DNA from: Mycolicibacterium bacteremicum
GTDB lineage: Bacteria; Actinomycetota; Actinomycetes; Mycobacteriales; Mycobacteriaceae
Assembly: GCF_943913955.1 (NCBI RefSeq)
Contig: NZ_CALUAE010000027.1
Span: 9,720-73,719 of the forward strand
Direction: 5' to 3'
Length of the DNA: 64,000 nt
Below are positions 8,738-17,038 of this stretch, in pieces. The position numbers were made by a program, and so were the translations under genes. Positions within the stretch are counted from its first letter, which is position 1. Each line of letters starts with the position of its first letter. Under the pieces are notes generated by a model. It saw nothing but the letters and a program-made list of their open reading frames with translations. It was not told the DNA's origin and did no database searches.

Positions 8738-9058
8738 TCAGTTGTGACCGGCGCCGATCCAATGCAGCAGATCGTGCACGATGTCATCGTCGAGGCGGTA
8801 GCTCACCGAACGGCCCACCCGGCTGCTGGTCACCCACCCCTGCCCGCGCAGCACCCGAAGAGCCTGAGAGACAGCATTTTCAGAGCGGCCCAGCGCGGTC
8901 GCCAGGTCACCCACACAGATGCCGGGCACCCGGTGCAGGCTCAGCAGGATCTCCAGCCGGTGCGGATCCGACAGCAGGTCGAATCGTCGGGCCCATTCCC
9001 CGGTATCGACATCGGACAGGGCCGACGACGCCTTGTGCACCACCGACGCCTCGTCCAT
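8738..9058 (-). CDS. ArsR/SmtB-family winged-helix regulator
   Basis: A 106-aa single-domain repressor. The HTH lies at about residues 45-70 (ICVGDLATALGRSENAVSQ), followed by the wing VTSSRVGRSVSYRL. The C-terminal helix DDDIVHDLLHWIGAGHN has an aspartate and histidines spaced like the alpha-5 metal site of SmtB/NmtR-type sensors, so metal sensing is possible but not shown. The protein has no cysteine pair of the ArsR alpha-3 type. ATG 9058 is preferred over TTG 9067. It likely governs the downstream methyltransferase gene and itself. Confidence 0.85.
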   Translation of the reverse strand: MDEASVVHKASSALSDVDTGEWARRFDLLSDPHRLEILLSLHRVPGICVGDLATALGRSENAVSQALRVLRGQGWVTSSRVGRSVSYRLDDDIVHDLLHWIGAGHN

Positions 9059-9100
9059 GACAGGCAATCTAGTCCCCGCCGGGAGGCTTCGTCGCGGCGC

Positions 9101-9829
9101 TCAATCCAGGAAGCCGTGCAGCAGCGCCGCCGACCCGGCCAGATGCGCACACATGGCGTCCGCGGCGGCGTTGCCGTCCCCGGCCAGGATGGCGTCGACG
9201 ATCGCGTCGTGCTGCTCGTCGGAGTGCGCGATATTGCGGCCCAGCAGCGGGATCTGGTCCAGCAGCGCGTTGATCCGCATCCGGTTCTCGGCGACCAGCG
9301 GCACCAGCGACACCGAACCGGCCGCCTCGGCGATCGCCAGGTGCAGCCGGGAGTCCAGCCGCCGGTAGTCCTCGGCCGCGGCACCGCGCACATCCGCGCA
9401 GCGCGACCGCAATTCGGCCCGCTCGGTCTCGGTCAGGGTGCGGGTGGCCGCCATCCGGGCCGCGCCGACTTCCAGGATCTCGCGCAGCCGCAGCACATCG
9501 TCGAGGACGTCGCGGGTGACCGCGTCGCCGTCGGGTGGGTGCGCGAGGTCGGGCAGCTCATCGGCCAGGAAGGTGCCGCCGTAGCGGCCACGTTTGGAGA
9601 CCAGGTGGCCGGTGTCGGCCAGCGACTTGATGGCCTCGCGGACGGTGTCGCGGCTGACGCCCAGCCGAGCGGCCAGTTCCCGTTCCGGTGGTAGCGACTC
9701 GCCGGGCGCCAGCACGCCCAGCCGGATCATCTGCAGCAGCCGCCCGACGGTGTCCTCGAACGCGTTGCCCAGCCGGACCGGGCGCAGCAACGCATCGCTG
9801 GCGGGCTGCGGATCCGGTGCGGCCGACAC
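9101..9829 (-). CDS. GntR/FadR-family transcriptional regulator (FCD domain)
   Basis: A 242-aa regulator. The N-terminal winged helix has the GntR signature LPPERELAARLGVSRDTVRE (about 46-65). The C-terminal FCD domain keeps the metal-binding pattern: D and H in RLDSRLHLAI, H in SDEQHDAIV and H in AMCAHLAGS. It is the last gene of the operon glnA4-like / amidotransferase / aldehyde dehydrogenase / SDR, starting (GTG 9829) 11 bp after the SDR stop. It therefore most likely senses a pathway intermediate and controls that operon. Confidence 0.88.
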   Translation of the reverse strand: MSAAPDPQPASDALLRPVRLGNAFEDTVGRLLQMIRLGVLAPGESLPPERELAARLGVSRDTVREAIKSLADTGHLVSKRGRYGGTFLADELPDLAHPPDGDAVTRDVLDDVLRLREILEVGAARMAATRTLTETERAELRSRCADVRGAAAEDYRRLDSRLHLAIAEAAGSVSLVPLVAENRMRINALLDQIPLLGRNIAHSDEQHDAIVDAILAGDGNAAADAMCAHLAGSAALLHGFLD

Positions 9830-9840
9830 GTCGTACGCCC

Positions 9841-10614
9841 TTACAGCGGGGTCACGTAGGCGGAGCTGATACCGCCGTCGACCAGGAACGACGATCCGGT
9901 GATGAAGGAGGCGTCGTCACTGGCCAGGAACGCCACGGCGGCGGCCAGTTCCTCCGGTTCGGCGAACCGTCCCACCGGCACGTGCACCAACCGGCGCGCG
10001 GCCCGCTCGGGATCCTTGGCGAACAATTCCTTGAGCAGCGGGGTGTTCACCGGCCCGGGGCACAGCGCGTTGACCCGGATCCCCTGGCGCGCGTACTGCA
10101 CGCCGAGTTCACGCGACATGGCCAACACCCCGCCCTTGGACGCGGTGTAGGAGATCTGCGAGGTCGCCGAGCCCATCACCGCGACGAACGACGCGGTGTT
10201 GATGATCGATCCCTTCTGCGCCGGGACCATGTGCCGCAGAGCGGCTTTCGAGCACAGGAACACCGATTTGAGGTTGATGTCCTGCACCCGCTGCCAGGCA
10301 TCGAGGCTGGTGTTCTCGATCAGGTCGTCCTCCGGGGGGCTGATCCCGGCGTTATTGAAGGCGATATCGACCCCGCCGTGCACCTCGTAGGCGGTGTCGA
10401 ACAGGTTGTCCACCGCGACCGGGTCCGACACGTCGACCTGTACGAAGGTGACGTTCAGGTCGTTGGCGACGGTCTGGCCGGTGGCGGGGTCGACGTCGCC
10501 GATGACGACGATGGCGCCCTCGGCCTGCATCCGTTTGGCGGTGGCCAGGCCGATGCCGCTGGCACCGCCGGTGATGACGGCGACCTTGTCCTTGAGTCGC
10601 TGGGTCAGGTCCAC
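9841..10614 (-). CDS. Short-chain dehydrogenase/reductase (Rv2857c-like)
   Basis: A 257-aa classical SDR: cofactor motif TGGASGIG near residue 16, NNAG, a catalytic serine in NTASF, and YTASK (Tyr-x3-Lys). An acidic residue after beta-2 (GDVDPA) suggests NAD(H) preference. GTG 10614 is the start. The gene follows the aldehyde dehydrogenase after the 25-bp tandem repeats, and belongs to the glutamine-synthetase-like catabolic operon; its alcohol or keto substrate is unknown. Confidence 0.9.
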   Translation of the reverse strand: MDLTQRLKDKVAVITGGASGIGLATAKRMQAEGAIVVIGDVDPATGQTVANDLNVTFVQVDVSDPVAVDNLFDTAYEVHGGVDIAFNNAGISPPEDDLIENTSLDAWQRVQDINLKSVFLCSKAALRHMVPAQKGSIINTASFVAVMGSATSQISYTASKGGVLAMSRELGVQYARQGIRVNALCPGPVNTPLLKELFAKDPERAARRLVHVPVGRFAEPEELAAAVAFLASDDASFITGSSFLVDGGISSAYVTPL

Positions 10615-10630
10615 TTAGTTCTCCTCGCTG

Positions 10631-10705
10631 TGTTCATTTGGTCGGCTCGCCGACGTGTTCATTTGGTCGGCTCGCCGACGTGCTCAATCCGTCGGCTCGC
10701 CGACG
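10631..10705. repeat. Three 25-bp tandem repeats covering the aldehyde dehydrogenase 3' end
   Basis: Units at 10631-10655, 10656-10680 and 10681-10705. The first two are identical and the third differs at four positions. The third is the true end of the dehydrogenase gene (codons for GEPTD and stop); the other two copy that end including a stop (GEPTK and stop). Each unit contains the inverted repeat GTCGGC-TC-GCCGAC, so three evenly spaced palindromes lie 17-91 bp upstream of the SDR start. Confidence 0.9.
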
Positions 10706-12054
10706 TGGATGAAGACGTTCTTGGTCTCGGTGAAGGACAGCGGCGCATCGGGGCCCAGTTCGCGGCCCAGTCCGGACTGTTTGAACCCGCCGAACGGGGT
10801 GGTGTAGCGCACCGAGGAATGCGAGTTGACGCTCAGGTTGCCCGCCTCGACGGCCCGCGACACCCGCACCGCACGGGACAGGTTGTCGGTCCAGATGGAC
10901 CCGGACAGCCCGTAGTGGGTGTCGTTGGCCAGCGCGATGGCATCGGCCTCGTCCTCGAACGGCAGCACCGTGACGACCGGCCCGAAGATCTCCTCGGTGA
11001 CGGTGCGGTCGGAGCGCTGCGGGGTCAGCACCGTCGGCGGGAACCAGAATCCGGGACCCTGTGGCGCGGTCCCGCGGAAGGCGATCGGCGCGTCGTCGGG
11101 GACGTAACCGCGCACCGACTCCCAGTGCGTGCGCGAGACCAGCGGTCCCATCTCGGTGTCGGCGGAGGTCGGGTCGCCCACCTTCACACCGGCCACGGCG
11201 GGTTCCAGCAGTTCCATGAAACGCTCATAGACGCTGCGCTGGACCAGGATTCGGCTACGGGCGCAGCAGTCCTGCCCGGCGTTGTCGAAGACGCCGTAGG
11301 GCGCGGTCGCGGCGGCGCGCTCCAGATCGCAGTCGTCGAAGATGATGTTGGCGCTCTTGCCGCCCAACTCCAGGGTGACCCGCTTGACGTGTGCGGCGGC
11401 CCCGGCCATCACCCGGGTGCCGACGGCGGTGGAACCGGTGAACACGACCTTGCGGACATCAGGGTGGGTGACGAACCGCTCCCCCACCACCGGTCCCGCG
11501 CCGGGTAGCACCTGGAACAGATCAGGGTCCAGACCCGCGGTCACCGCGAGTTCGGCCAGCCGCAGCGTGGTCAGCGGGGTCCACTCGGCCGGTTTCACCA
11601 GCACCGCGTTACCGGCGGCCAGCGCCGGGGCGAACCCCCAGGACGCGATGGTCATCGGGAAGTTCCACGGGGTGATGATGCCGACCACGCCGAGCGGTTC
11701 GTTGAATGTCACATCGATACCGCCGGCCACCGGGATCTGCTTGCCCGCCAAGCGTTCCGGGCTGGCGGCGTAGAAGGTCAGCACATCGCGGACGTGGCCG
11801 GCCTCCCATTCGGCCTGCCCGATCGGATGTCCGGAATTGGCCACCTCGAGCGCGCCGAGCTCACCGACGTGCGCGTCGACGACGGCGGCGAAGGCGCGCA
11901 GCGCCGCGGCCCGCTCGGCCGGGGCGAGCCTGGCCCACTTCCGTTGCGCGACGACGGCGCGGGCCACCGCATCGTCGACCGCGGCGACGTCGAGCAGATC
12001 GACCCGGCGCAGCAGTTCCTCGGTCGCCGGGTTGATGACGTCACAACTGGTCAT
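10684..12054 (-). CDS. NAD(P)-dependent aldehyde dehydrogenase (Rv2858c/AldC-like)
   Basis: A 456-aa aldehyde dehydrogenase. Visible features: IITPWNFP, the cofactor motif FTGSTAVG, the catalytic glutamate E229 in LELGGKS, and the catalytic cysteine C263 in GQDCCARS. The ATG start at 12054 overlaps the amidotransferase stop by 4 bp (ATGA), which discards a much longer upstream frame. In the operon it probably oxidises the aldehyde produced from a gamma-glutamylated amine, as PuuC does in putrescine catabolism; no amine oxidase (PuuB) is in the window, so the step before it is missing locally. Confidence 0.92.
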   Translation of the reverse strand: MTSCDVINPATEELLRRVDLLDVAAVDDAVARAVVAQRKWARLAPAERAAALRAFAAVVDAHVGELGALEVANSGHPIGQAEWEAGHVRDVLTFYAASPERLAGKQIPVAGGIDVTFNEPLGVVGIITPWNFPMTIASWGFAPALAAGNAVLVKPAEWTPLTTLRLAELAVTAGLDPDLFQVLPGAGPVVGERFVTHPDVRKVVFTGSTAVGTRVMAGAAAHVKRVTLELGGKSANIIFDDCDLERAAATAPYGVFDNAGQDCCARSRILVQRSVYERFMELLEPAVAGVKVGDPTSADTEMGPLVSRTHWESVRGYVPDDAPIAFRGTAPQGPGFWFPPTVLTPQRSDRTVTEEIFGPVVTVLPFEDEADAIALANDTHYGLSGSIWTDNLSRAVRVSRAVEAGNLSVNSHSSVRYTTPFGGFKQSGLGRELGPDAPLSFTETKNVFIHVGEPTD

Positions 12055-12821
12055 GAAACGCTTTCTCTCGATACCGATCTGGTGTGGGTGTAGCGCCGCG
12101 CGGCCTCGACCACCGCGCCGAACAGGCGCAGATCGTCCAGGCGCTCCTCGGGATGCCACTGCACGGCGAGCGCGAACTGGTCCGGGTATGCGCCGGGGTC
12201 GAGCTCGACGGCCTCGATGGTGCTGTCGGCACCGTCGAGCGCACTGACGATCAGCCCGCGGCCGAGCCGGTCGATACCCTGATGGTGGTAGCACTGGGCA
12301 TCGGTGGTCTCGCCGATCAACTCGGCCAGCCGGGTGCCCGGCACGGTGACCACCGCCGAGGTGGTGAACACCGCGTTGCCGAGCTGGTGGCGGTTGTGGC
12401 CCAGCACATCGGGCAGGTGCTGGTGCAGCGTGCCACCGAGGACGACGTTGAGAACCTGTGCGCCGCGGCAGATCCCGAGCACCGGCAGCCGCCGGGCCAA
12501 CGCCCGTTCGACGAGCGCGAATTCCCAGGCGTCGCGGGAGCCGGCCGGTTCGTCGGTGCTCGGGTGCCGGTGCTGGCCGTAGGTGGCCGGGTCGACGTCG
12601 CGGCCACCGGTGATGATCAGCCCGTCGAGTCCGTCGAGCACCCGGTCGGCGACATCGGGCTGCTGGGGCGGCAGCAGTACCGCGGTGCCGCCGGCCAGAT
12701 TGACGCCCTGCAGGTAGATGGCGGGCAGGAAGCTGGCCTGCACGTCCCACACGCCGGTCTGGGCCTGCTGCAGGTAGGTGGTCAGGCCCAGGACCGGCTG
12801 CTCATAACCGCTCAAAGCCAC
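12051..12821 (-). CDS. Class I glutamine amidotransferase-like hydrolase (PuuD-type, Rv2859c-like)
   Basis: A 256-aa peptidase C26 family protein related to gamma-glutamyl-gamma-aminobutyrate hydrolase. The nucleophile is C118 in GICRG, with the catalytic His-Glu in AVQWHPEE. It probably removes the gamma-glutamyl group at the end of a glutamylated-amine route. It starts at GTG 12821 (or TTG 12815), inside the end of the glutamine-synthetase-like gene (20-bp overlap), and its stop overlaps the aldehyde dehydrogenase start. Confidence 0.88.
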   Translation of the reverse strand: MALSGYEQPVLGLTTYLQQAQTGVWDVQASFLPAIYLQGVNLAGGTAVLLPPQQPDVADRVLDGLDGLIITGGRDVDPATYGQHRHPSTDEPAGSRDAWEFALVERALARRLPVLGICRGAQVLNVVLGGTLHQHLPDVLGHNRHQLGNAVFTTSAVVTVPGTRLAELIGETTDAQCYHHQGIDRLGRGLIVSALDGADSTIEAVELDPGAYPDQFALAVQWHPEERLDDLRLFGAVVEAARRYTHTRSVSRESVS

Positions 12822-14151
12822 GCACCCGCTCCCAGTCGGTGACGGCCGCGTTGAAGGCCTTCAATTCGATGCGCGCGTTGTTCAGGTAGTGCTCGACGAC
12901 CTCGTCGCCGAACGCGTCGCGGGCGATCTGCGATCCCTCGAACAGCTCGGCAGCCTCGGTCAGCGTGGTCGGCAACCGGTCGGCGCCGCTGGTGTAGGCA
13001 TTACCGGCCAGCGCGTCGGGCAGTTCCAGCTCGTTGTCGATCCCGTGCAGCCCGCCGGCGATCAGCGCCGCGACCGCCAGGTACTGGTTGACATCGCCAC
13101 CGGGCGCCCGGTTCTCCATCCGCATGCCCTGGCCGTGCCCGACCACGCGCAGCGCGCAGGTCCGGTTGTCCAGCCCCCACGCCACCGCCGTCGGGGCGAA
13201 GCTGCCGTCGGCGAAACGCTTGTAGGAGTTGATGTTCGGGGCGTACCACAGGCTCAGTTCGCGCAGCGTGGCGAGTTGACCGGCCACGAAGCTGCGGAAC
13301 ATCGCCGACATCCCGAGCGGGTCGCTGTCGTCGGCGAACACCGCCGCGCCGTCGGTACCCCGAAGAGAGATGTGGATGTGACAGCTGTTGCCCTCACGTT
13401 CGTCGAACTTGGCCATGAAGGTCAGCGACTTGCCGTGCTGGTCGGCGATCTCCTTGGCACCGTTCTTGTAGATGGTGTGGTTGTCGCAGGTGACCAGCGC
13501 CTCGTCGTACCGGAAGGCGATCTCCTGCTGGCCCAGGTTGCATTCGCCCTTGACGCCCTCGCAGTACATGCCGGCGCCGTCCATACCGAGCCGGATGTCG
13601 CGCAGCAGCGGCTCCATCCGGGTGGAGGCCAGCATGGCGTAGTCGATGTTGTAGTCGGTGGCCGGTGTCAGCCCGCGGTAACCGGCCTTCCAGGCGTCGC
13701 GGAAGGTGTCGTCGAAGACCATGAACTCCAGTTCGGTGCCGACATAGGCGCTCAGGCCGCGTTGGGCGAGCCGGTCGAGCTGGGTCCGCAGGATGCTGCG
13801 CGGCGCCGGCGCCACCGGGGCGCCGTCGGTGAAGGACAGGTCGGCCATCACCAGCGCAGTGCCCGGCAGCCAGGGCAGCAGGCGCAGCGTGTCGAAGTCC
13901 GGGGTCATCACCATGTCGCCGTAACCGGTCTCCCAGCTCGACATGGCGTACCCCTCGACGGTGTTCATGTCGACGTCGACGGCCAGCAGGTAGTTGCAGC
14001 ATTCGGCGCCGTGCGCGGCCACCTCCTCGACGAACAACCGGGCGGAGACCCGCTTTCCGGTCAGTCGGCCCTGCATGTCAGGGAAGGCGACGATGACCGT
14101 GTCGATCTCCTTGGCGGCGACGAGACGCTCCAATTCGGCTTGCGTCAGCAT
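12802..14151 (-). CDS. glnA4: Glutamine synthetase-like gamma-glutamyl-amine ligase (GlnA4-like, Rv2860c)
   Basis: A 449-aa member of the glutamine synthetase superfamily. It keeps the core motifs GTELEFMVFDD, an NSCHIHISL segment (metal and glutamate site) and the MRMENRAPGGDVNQYLAV block. Together with the adjacent amidotransferase and aldehyde dehydrogenase this points to glutamylation of a primary amine (polyamine, ethanolamine or another amine) rather than ammonia assimilation; GlnA3/GlnA4-type enzymes of Streptomyces do this. The ATG start at 14151 has GGAG about 7 nt upstream. It is the first gene of a five-gene operon ending with a GntR regulator. Confidence 0.88.
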   Translation of the reverse strand: MLTQAELERLVAAKEIDTVIVAFPDMQGRLTGKRVSARLFVEEVAAHGAECCNYLLAVDVDMNTVEGYAMSSWETGYGDMVMTPDFDTLRLLPWLPGTALVMADLSFTDGAPVAPAPRSILRTQLDRLAQRGLSAYVGTELEFMVFDDTFRDAWKAGYRGLTPATDYNIDYAMLASTRMEPLLRDIRLGMDGAGMYCEGVKGECNLGQQEIAFRYDEALVTCDNHTIYKNGAKEIADQHGKSLTFMAKFDEREGNSCHIHISLRGTDGAAVFADDSDPLGMSAMFRSFVAGQLATLRELSLWYAPNINSYKRFADGSFAPTAVAWGLDNRTCALRVVGHGQGMRMENRAPGGDVNQYLAVAALIAGGLHGIDNELELPDALAGNAYTSGADRLPTTLTEAAELFEGSQIARDAFGDEVVEHYLNNARIELKAFNAAVTDWERVRGFERL

Positions 14152-14209
14152 GCTGGCTCCGTCCTGTCGGCTCCGGCGCGGATCGGCATTGACCCAGCCG
14201 TCGCCTCTA

Positions 14210-14228
14210 AAGGTAGGCCATCAGACCA
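14210..14228 (-). promoter_or_regulatory. Candidate promoter and GntR half-site before the glnA4-like operon
   Basis: On the minus strand TACCTT (14215-14210) fits a TANNNT -10 box. Just upstream TGGTCTGAT (14228-14220) resembles one arm of the TGGTCnGACCA operators of FadR-type GntR regulators; the second arm is degenerate. Weak evidence. Confidence 0.3.
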
Positions 14229-14264
14229 ATGGAATGCGAGGGGACCCGCCCGGTCGGGCGCAAG

Positions 14265-14837
14265 TCACCAGGTGCTGGTGCGCATCACGATCTCAGCGGC
14301 CAGTTGCGCCGTCGACTCGCCGGCGTTGCGCCGCCCCAGCAGTTCGACCAGACGGAATTCGCCGTACACGTAGCGCTGGGTGGCGCGGGCCACCGCGGCG
14401 GACTTGGCATTGCTCACCAGAACCGTCGTGGCGACCTCGACCGGCTTGCAGTTCTCGTCGCGGATGGTGCCGGTCTCGTCGGCGACCCGCGGATGGCCGC
14501 GGTCGATCACCACCAGCCCGGTGAACCTGTCCAGCCGGGTGGCCGCCAACTGCCAGGCGATCTCGGCGCCGGCGCGGTCACCGACCAGGGTGCTCCACCG
14601 GATGTCGAGCGCGTCCATGATGCCGATGACCGCCGCGGCGTCCAGGCGCGGGTTGGCGGCGATCACGACGGTGCGCAGCGACGCCGTGTGCAGCCGGTGG
14701 CAGACCGCCTCGTAGGCGGCGGGGGCCAGCGCCGCCGTCCCGATCAGTACCACCACGCCGGCGTTCTCGGGGCCCGCGACCTCGACGGCGTAGGCGCTTC
14801 CGTCGACCGTGACGGTGGTGGGGGGCATCTCGGTCAC
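14265..14837 (-). CDS. Alpha/beta-hydrolase-fold protein lacking the usual nucleophile
   Basis: A 190-aa protein with the alpha/beta hydrolase order: VVVLIGTAAL after strand 3, an elbow-like STLVGDRAGAEIAWQ at about residue 85, and VVIDRGHPR after strand 6. The canonical G-x-S-x-G elbow reads GDRAG, with arginine in place of the nucleophile, and no clear late histidine motif follows. It may be a non-catalytic or redirected family member. Start GTG 14837, or an ATG three codons further in. It lies alone between the glnA4-like operon and a lipoprotein gene. Confidence 0.6.
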   Translation of the reverse strand: MTEMPPTTVTVDGSAYAVEVAGPENAGVVVLIGTAALAPAAYEAVCHRLHTASLRTVVIAANPRLDAAAVIGIMDALDIRWSTLVGDRAGAEIAWQLAATRLDRFTGLVVIDRGHPRVADETGTIRDENCKPVEVATTVLVSNAKSAAVARATQRYVYGEFRLVELLGRRNAGESTAQLAAEIVMRTSTW

Positions 14838-14847
14838 GCTAGGTCAT

Positions 14848-14864
14848 CCCCGCCTCCGGCGGGG
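14848..14864 (-). terminator. GC-rich hairpin after the lipoprotein gene
   Basis: CCCCGCC-TCC-GGCGGGG, a perfect 7-bp stem, starts about 15 nt after the lipoprotein stop and 11 nt before the next gene's start. There is no T-run, so it may be an attenuating hairpin rather than a full terminator. Confidence 0.4.
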
Positions 14865-14878
14865 GCGTTTCGCCGGCT

Positions 14879-15547
14879 TCACGCCTGCTCCAGCCGCTGC
14901 GCCTGCTTACCGGTCGTCTCCAGAAACGTCTGCGGCAGCGTGGCTTTGACCGGAATGCCGGGATTCGGAGTGGGGAAGGCGACACCGAACAACGCCATCG
15001 AGCCGACGTTCTCGAAGGAGAAGTACACGCTGCTGCGGACGCCACCGAGGTCCATGGTCTGCTCGTAGACCAGCGCGCCGTCCCGGTCGGTGTCGAGCGC
15101 GGTCGTCGTCATCGGGATGGCCGGCGAGCCGGGGCCGAAGTAGGTCGAGAAGCGCTCGCAGCGCTCGGCGATGGCCTCCAGCGTCTCGAGGTCCAGCGAC
15201 CAGCTCAGCACCGTGATCAGCATCCGGGCGCCGTCGTAGCCGACGACGTACTTGGCCGCACTGCCCGGGCCGCGTTCGGCGGATGCGCCGATGGATTTGC
15301 TGAATCCCTCGGTGCAGCCGGGCGGGTCCGAGAGCATGGGCGGTGGACCGCCGGCGCCGTCGGGCACGCCCTCGGCTTCGATGATGCGGTCGAACTGCAC
15401 CCCGTCGGGGAAGTCGGCGGCGCTCAGCAGCACCTTCTCCAACCGGGCGCCCGGCCAGGTCGCCGTGCCCGAGATCGCGCTGCTGCAGCCGGTCAGCGTC
15501 GCCAGAACGGTGAGCAGCACCAGCACCCGCCGGACCGTGAACATCAT
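14879..15547 (-). CDS. Secreted mycobacterial lipoprotein of unknown function
   Basis: A 222-aa protein with a lipoprotein signal peptide ending in a lipobox LATLTGC (Cys at about residue 21), so it is predicted to be lipid-anchored outside the membrane. The mature part has no catalytic motif I recognise; it looks like the LpqN/LpqT or PknH-sensor-like mycobacterial lipoproteins (alternating beta and alpha, with C in DPPGC and ERCERF possibly forming a disulfide). Start ATG 15547 or 15544; TAGCCT lies 6 nt upstream, compatible with a leaderless transcript starting inside the end of cobQ. Confidence 0.7.
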   Translation of the reverse strand: MMFTVRRVLVLLTVLATLTGCSSAISGTATWPGARLEKVLLSAADFPDGVQFDRIIEAEGVPDGAGGPPPMLSDPPGCTEGFSKSIGASAERGPGSAAKYVVGYDGARMLITVLSWSLDLETLEAIAERCERFSTYFGPGSPAIPMTTTALDTDRDGALVYEQTMDLGGVRSSVYFSFENVGSMALFGVAFPTPNPGIPVKATLPQTFLETTGKQAQRLEQA

Positions 15548-15556
15548 GGACCCAGG

Positions 15557-17038
15557 CTACCGAGCGTGATGGGAGATCACCGGACGCGACGGCGCGCCGT
15601 CGAGCAGGCCCAGCACGGCATCGATATCGGTGTGGGCCTCCAACGCGTCGGCCATCAGGTCCAGCTGGGCATCGCGGCGGGCCGGCACGCTGATGTCGTC
15701 GGCGACGACGAATCCGCCACGCCCGGCCGCCGCGGCCACCTCGGTCAGCCACTGGCGGCGCACCATGTCGTTGTCGAGCAGCCCGTGCCAGTGCGTGCCG
15801 TACACCGCTCCCCGTCGGATGCCCACGCCCAGCCAGTCCGGCTCCGCGCTGTCGGCCACCTGACCGTGGTGGATCTCGTAGCCGTGCAGCGGAGTTTCCC
15901 AGTGCCGCAGCGTCTTCGCCGGCGCGAAGACGATGTCGGCGGCCAGCAGACCGAGCCCGGCCACGGTGCCCGCCTTGGATTCCACCGGGTCGTCGATCGT
16001 CCGGCACAGCATCTGGAAACCACCGCACACCCCGAGCACCGGACGCCCGGCGCGGGCGTGCGCGGTCACCGCGTCGGCCAGCCCGCGCTCGCGTAACCAG
16101 GCCAGATCGGCGACGGTGGCCTTGCTGCCCGGGAGCACCACGACATCGGCGTCGGCGACCTCGCCCGGATCGGTCACCCACTGCACGGCGACCCCCGGTT
16201 CGCAGGCCAGCGCCTCCACATCGGTGGAATTGGAGATCCTGGGCAGCCGGACCGCGGCGACCCGCAGCCGGTCCCGCCCGCGCGGCGCGATCGGGGCGCC
16301 CAGCGCCCGACCGGCCTGTACCGACAGGGAATCCTCGGTGTCCATCCAGAGCTCGTCGAGGTAGGGGATCACCCCGTAGGTGGGCCGTCCGGTCAGCTGC
16401 GTCAGCTGATCGAGGCCGGGTGCGAGCAGGGCCGGGTCACCGCGGAACTTGTTGACCAAGAACCCGCTGATCAGCCGCTGGTCGGCGGGCTCGAGTACGG
16501 CCACCGTCCCGAACAGGTGCGCCAGCAGGCCGCCGCGGTCGATATCGCCGACCACCAGGACCGGCAGGTCGGCGGCGCGGGCCAATCCCATGTTGGACAG
16601 GTCGGTGGCGCGCAGGTTGATCTCGGCGGGCGACCCGGCGCCCTCGCAGATGACCACGTCGAAATCTGTTCGCAGCGAACGTAACTCATCATTGACGACG
16701 TCGGACAGTTCACTGCGCCGGGTGAAATAGTCCCCGGCGGCCATGGTGCCCGCGACCTGACCACGCACCACCAGCTGGGAGGTGCGGTCGCTGCCCGGTT
16801 TGAGCAGCACCGGGTTGAACCGCACGCTGGGCGCCAGACCGCAGGCGCGGGCCTGCACGGCCTGGGCGCGACCGATCTCGCCGCCTTCGACGGTCACCGC
16901 GGAGTTGTTGCTCATGTTCTGGGCCTTGAACGGGGCGACCCGGACACCCCTGCGCGCCAGCAGCTTGCACAGCCCGGCCACCACCATCGACTTGCCGGCA
17001 TCGGAGGTGGTGCCGGCGACCAGCAACCCGCCCGTCAA
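15557..17038 (-). CDS. cobQ: Cobyric acid synthase
   Basis: Catalyses four ATP- and glutamine-dependent amidations of adenosylcobyrinate a,c-diamide to cobyric acid; cytosolic. About 493 aa. The N-terminal synthetase domain has the P-loop AGTTSDAGKS near residue 10 and FKAQNMSNNSAV; the C-terminal glutaminase has the nucleophile in GVCGGFQML and the histidines of GYEIHHG and THWHG. I choose TTG 17038, which overlaps the mapB stop by 4 bp (TTGA) and places the P-loop at the usual distance. It is separate from the cobO-cobB cluster at the window start. Confidence 0.93.
   Translation of the reverse strand: MTGGLLVAGTTSDAGKSMVVAGLCKLLARRGVRVAPFKAQNMSNNSAVTVEGGEIGRAQAVQARACGLAPSVRFNPVLLKPGSDRTSQLVVRGQVAGTMAAGDYFTRRSELSDVVNDELRSLRTDFDVVICEGAGSPAEINLRATDLSNMGLARAADLPVLVVGDIDRGGLLAHLFGTVAVLEPADQRLISGFLVNKFRGDPALLAPGLDQLTQLTGRPTYGVIPYLDELWMDTEDSLSVQAGRALGAPIAPRGRDRLRVAAVRLPRISNSTDVEALACEPGVAVQWVTDPGEVADADVVVLPGSKATVADLAWLRERGLADAVTAHARAGRPVLGVCGGFQMLCRTIDDPVESKAGTVAGLGLLAADIVFAPAKTLRHWETPLHGYEIHHGQVADSAEPDWLGVGIRRGAVYGTHWHGLLDNDMVRRQWLTEVAAAAGRGGFVVADDISVPARRDAQLDLMADALEAHTDIDAVLGLLDGAPSRPVISHHAR

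Noticed and set aside
14152..14264. Riboswitch (glutamine, glycine or B12 type) before glnA4, and B12 riboswitch near the cob genes
   Set aside because: The leaders are too short and no B12-box-like or other conserved aptamer core was recognised in any intergenic region.
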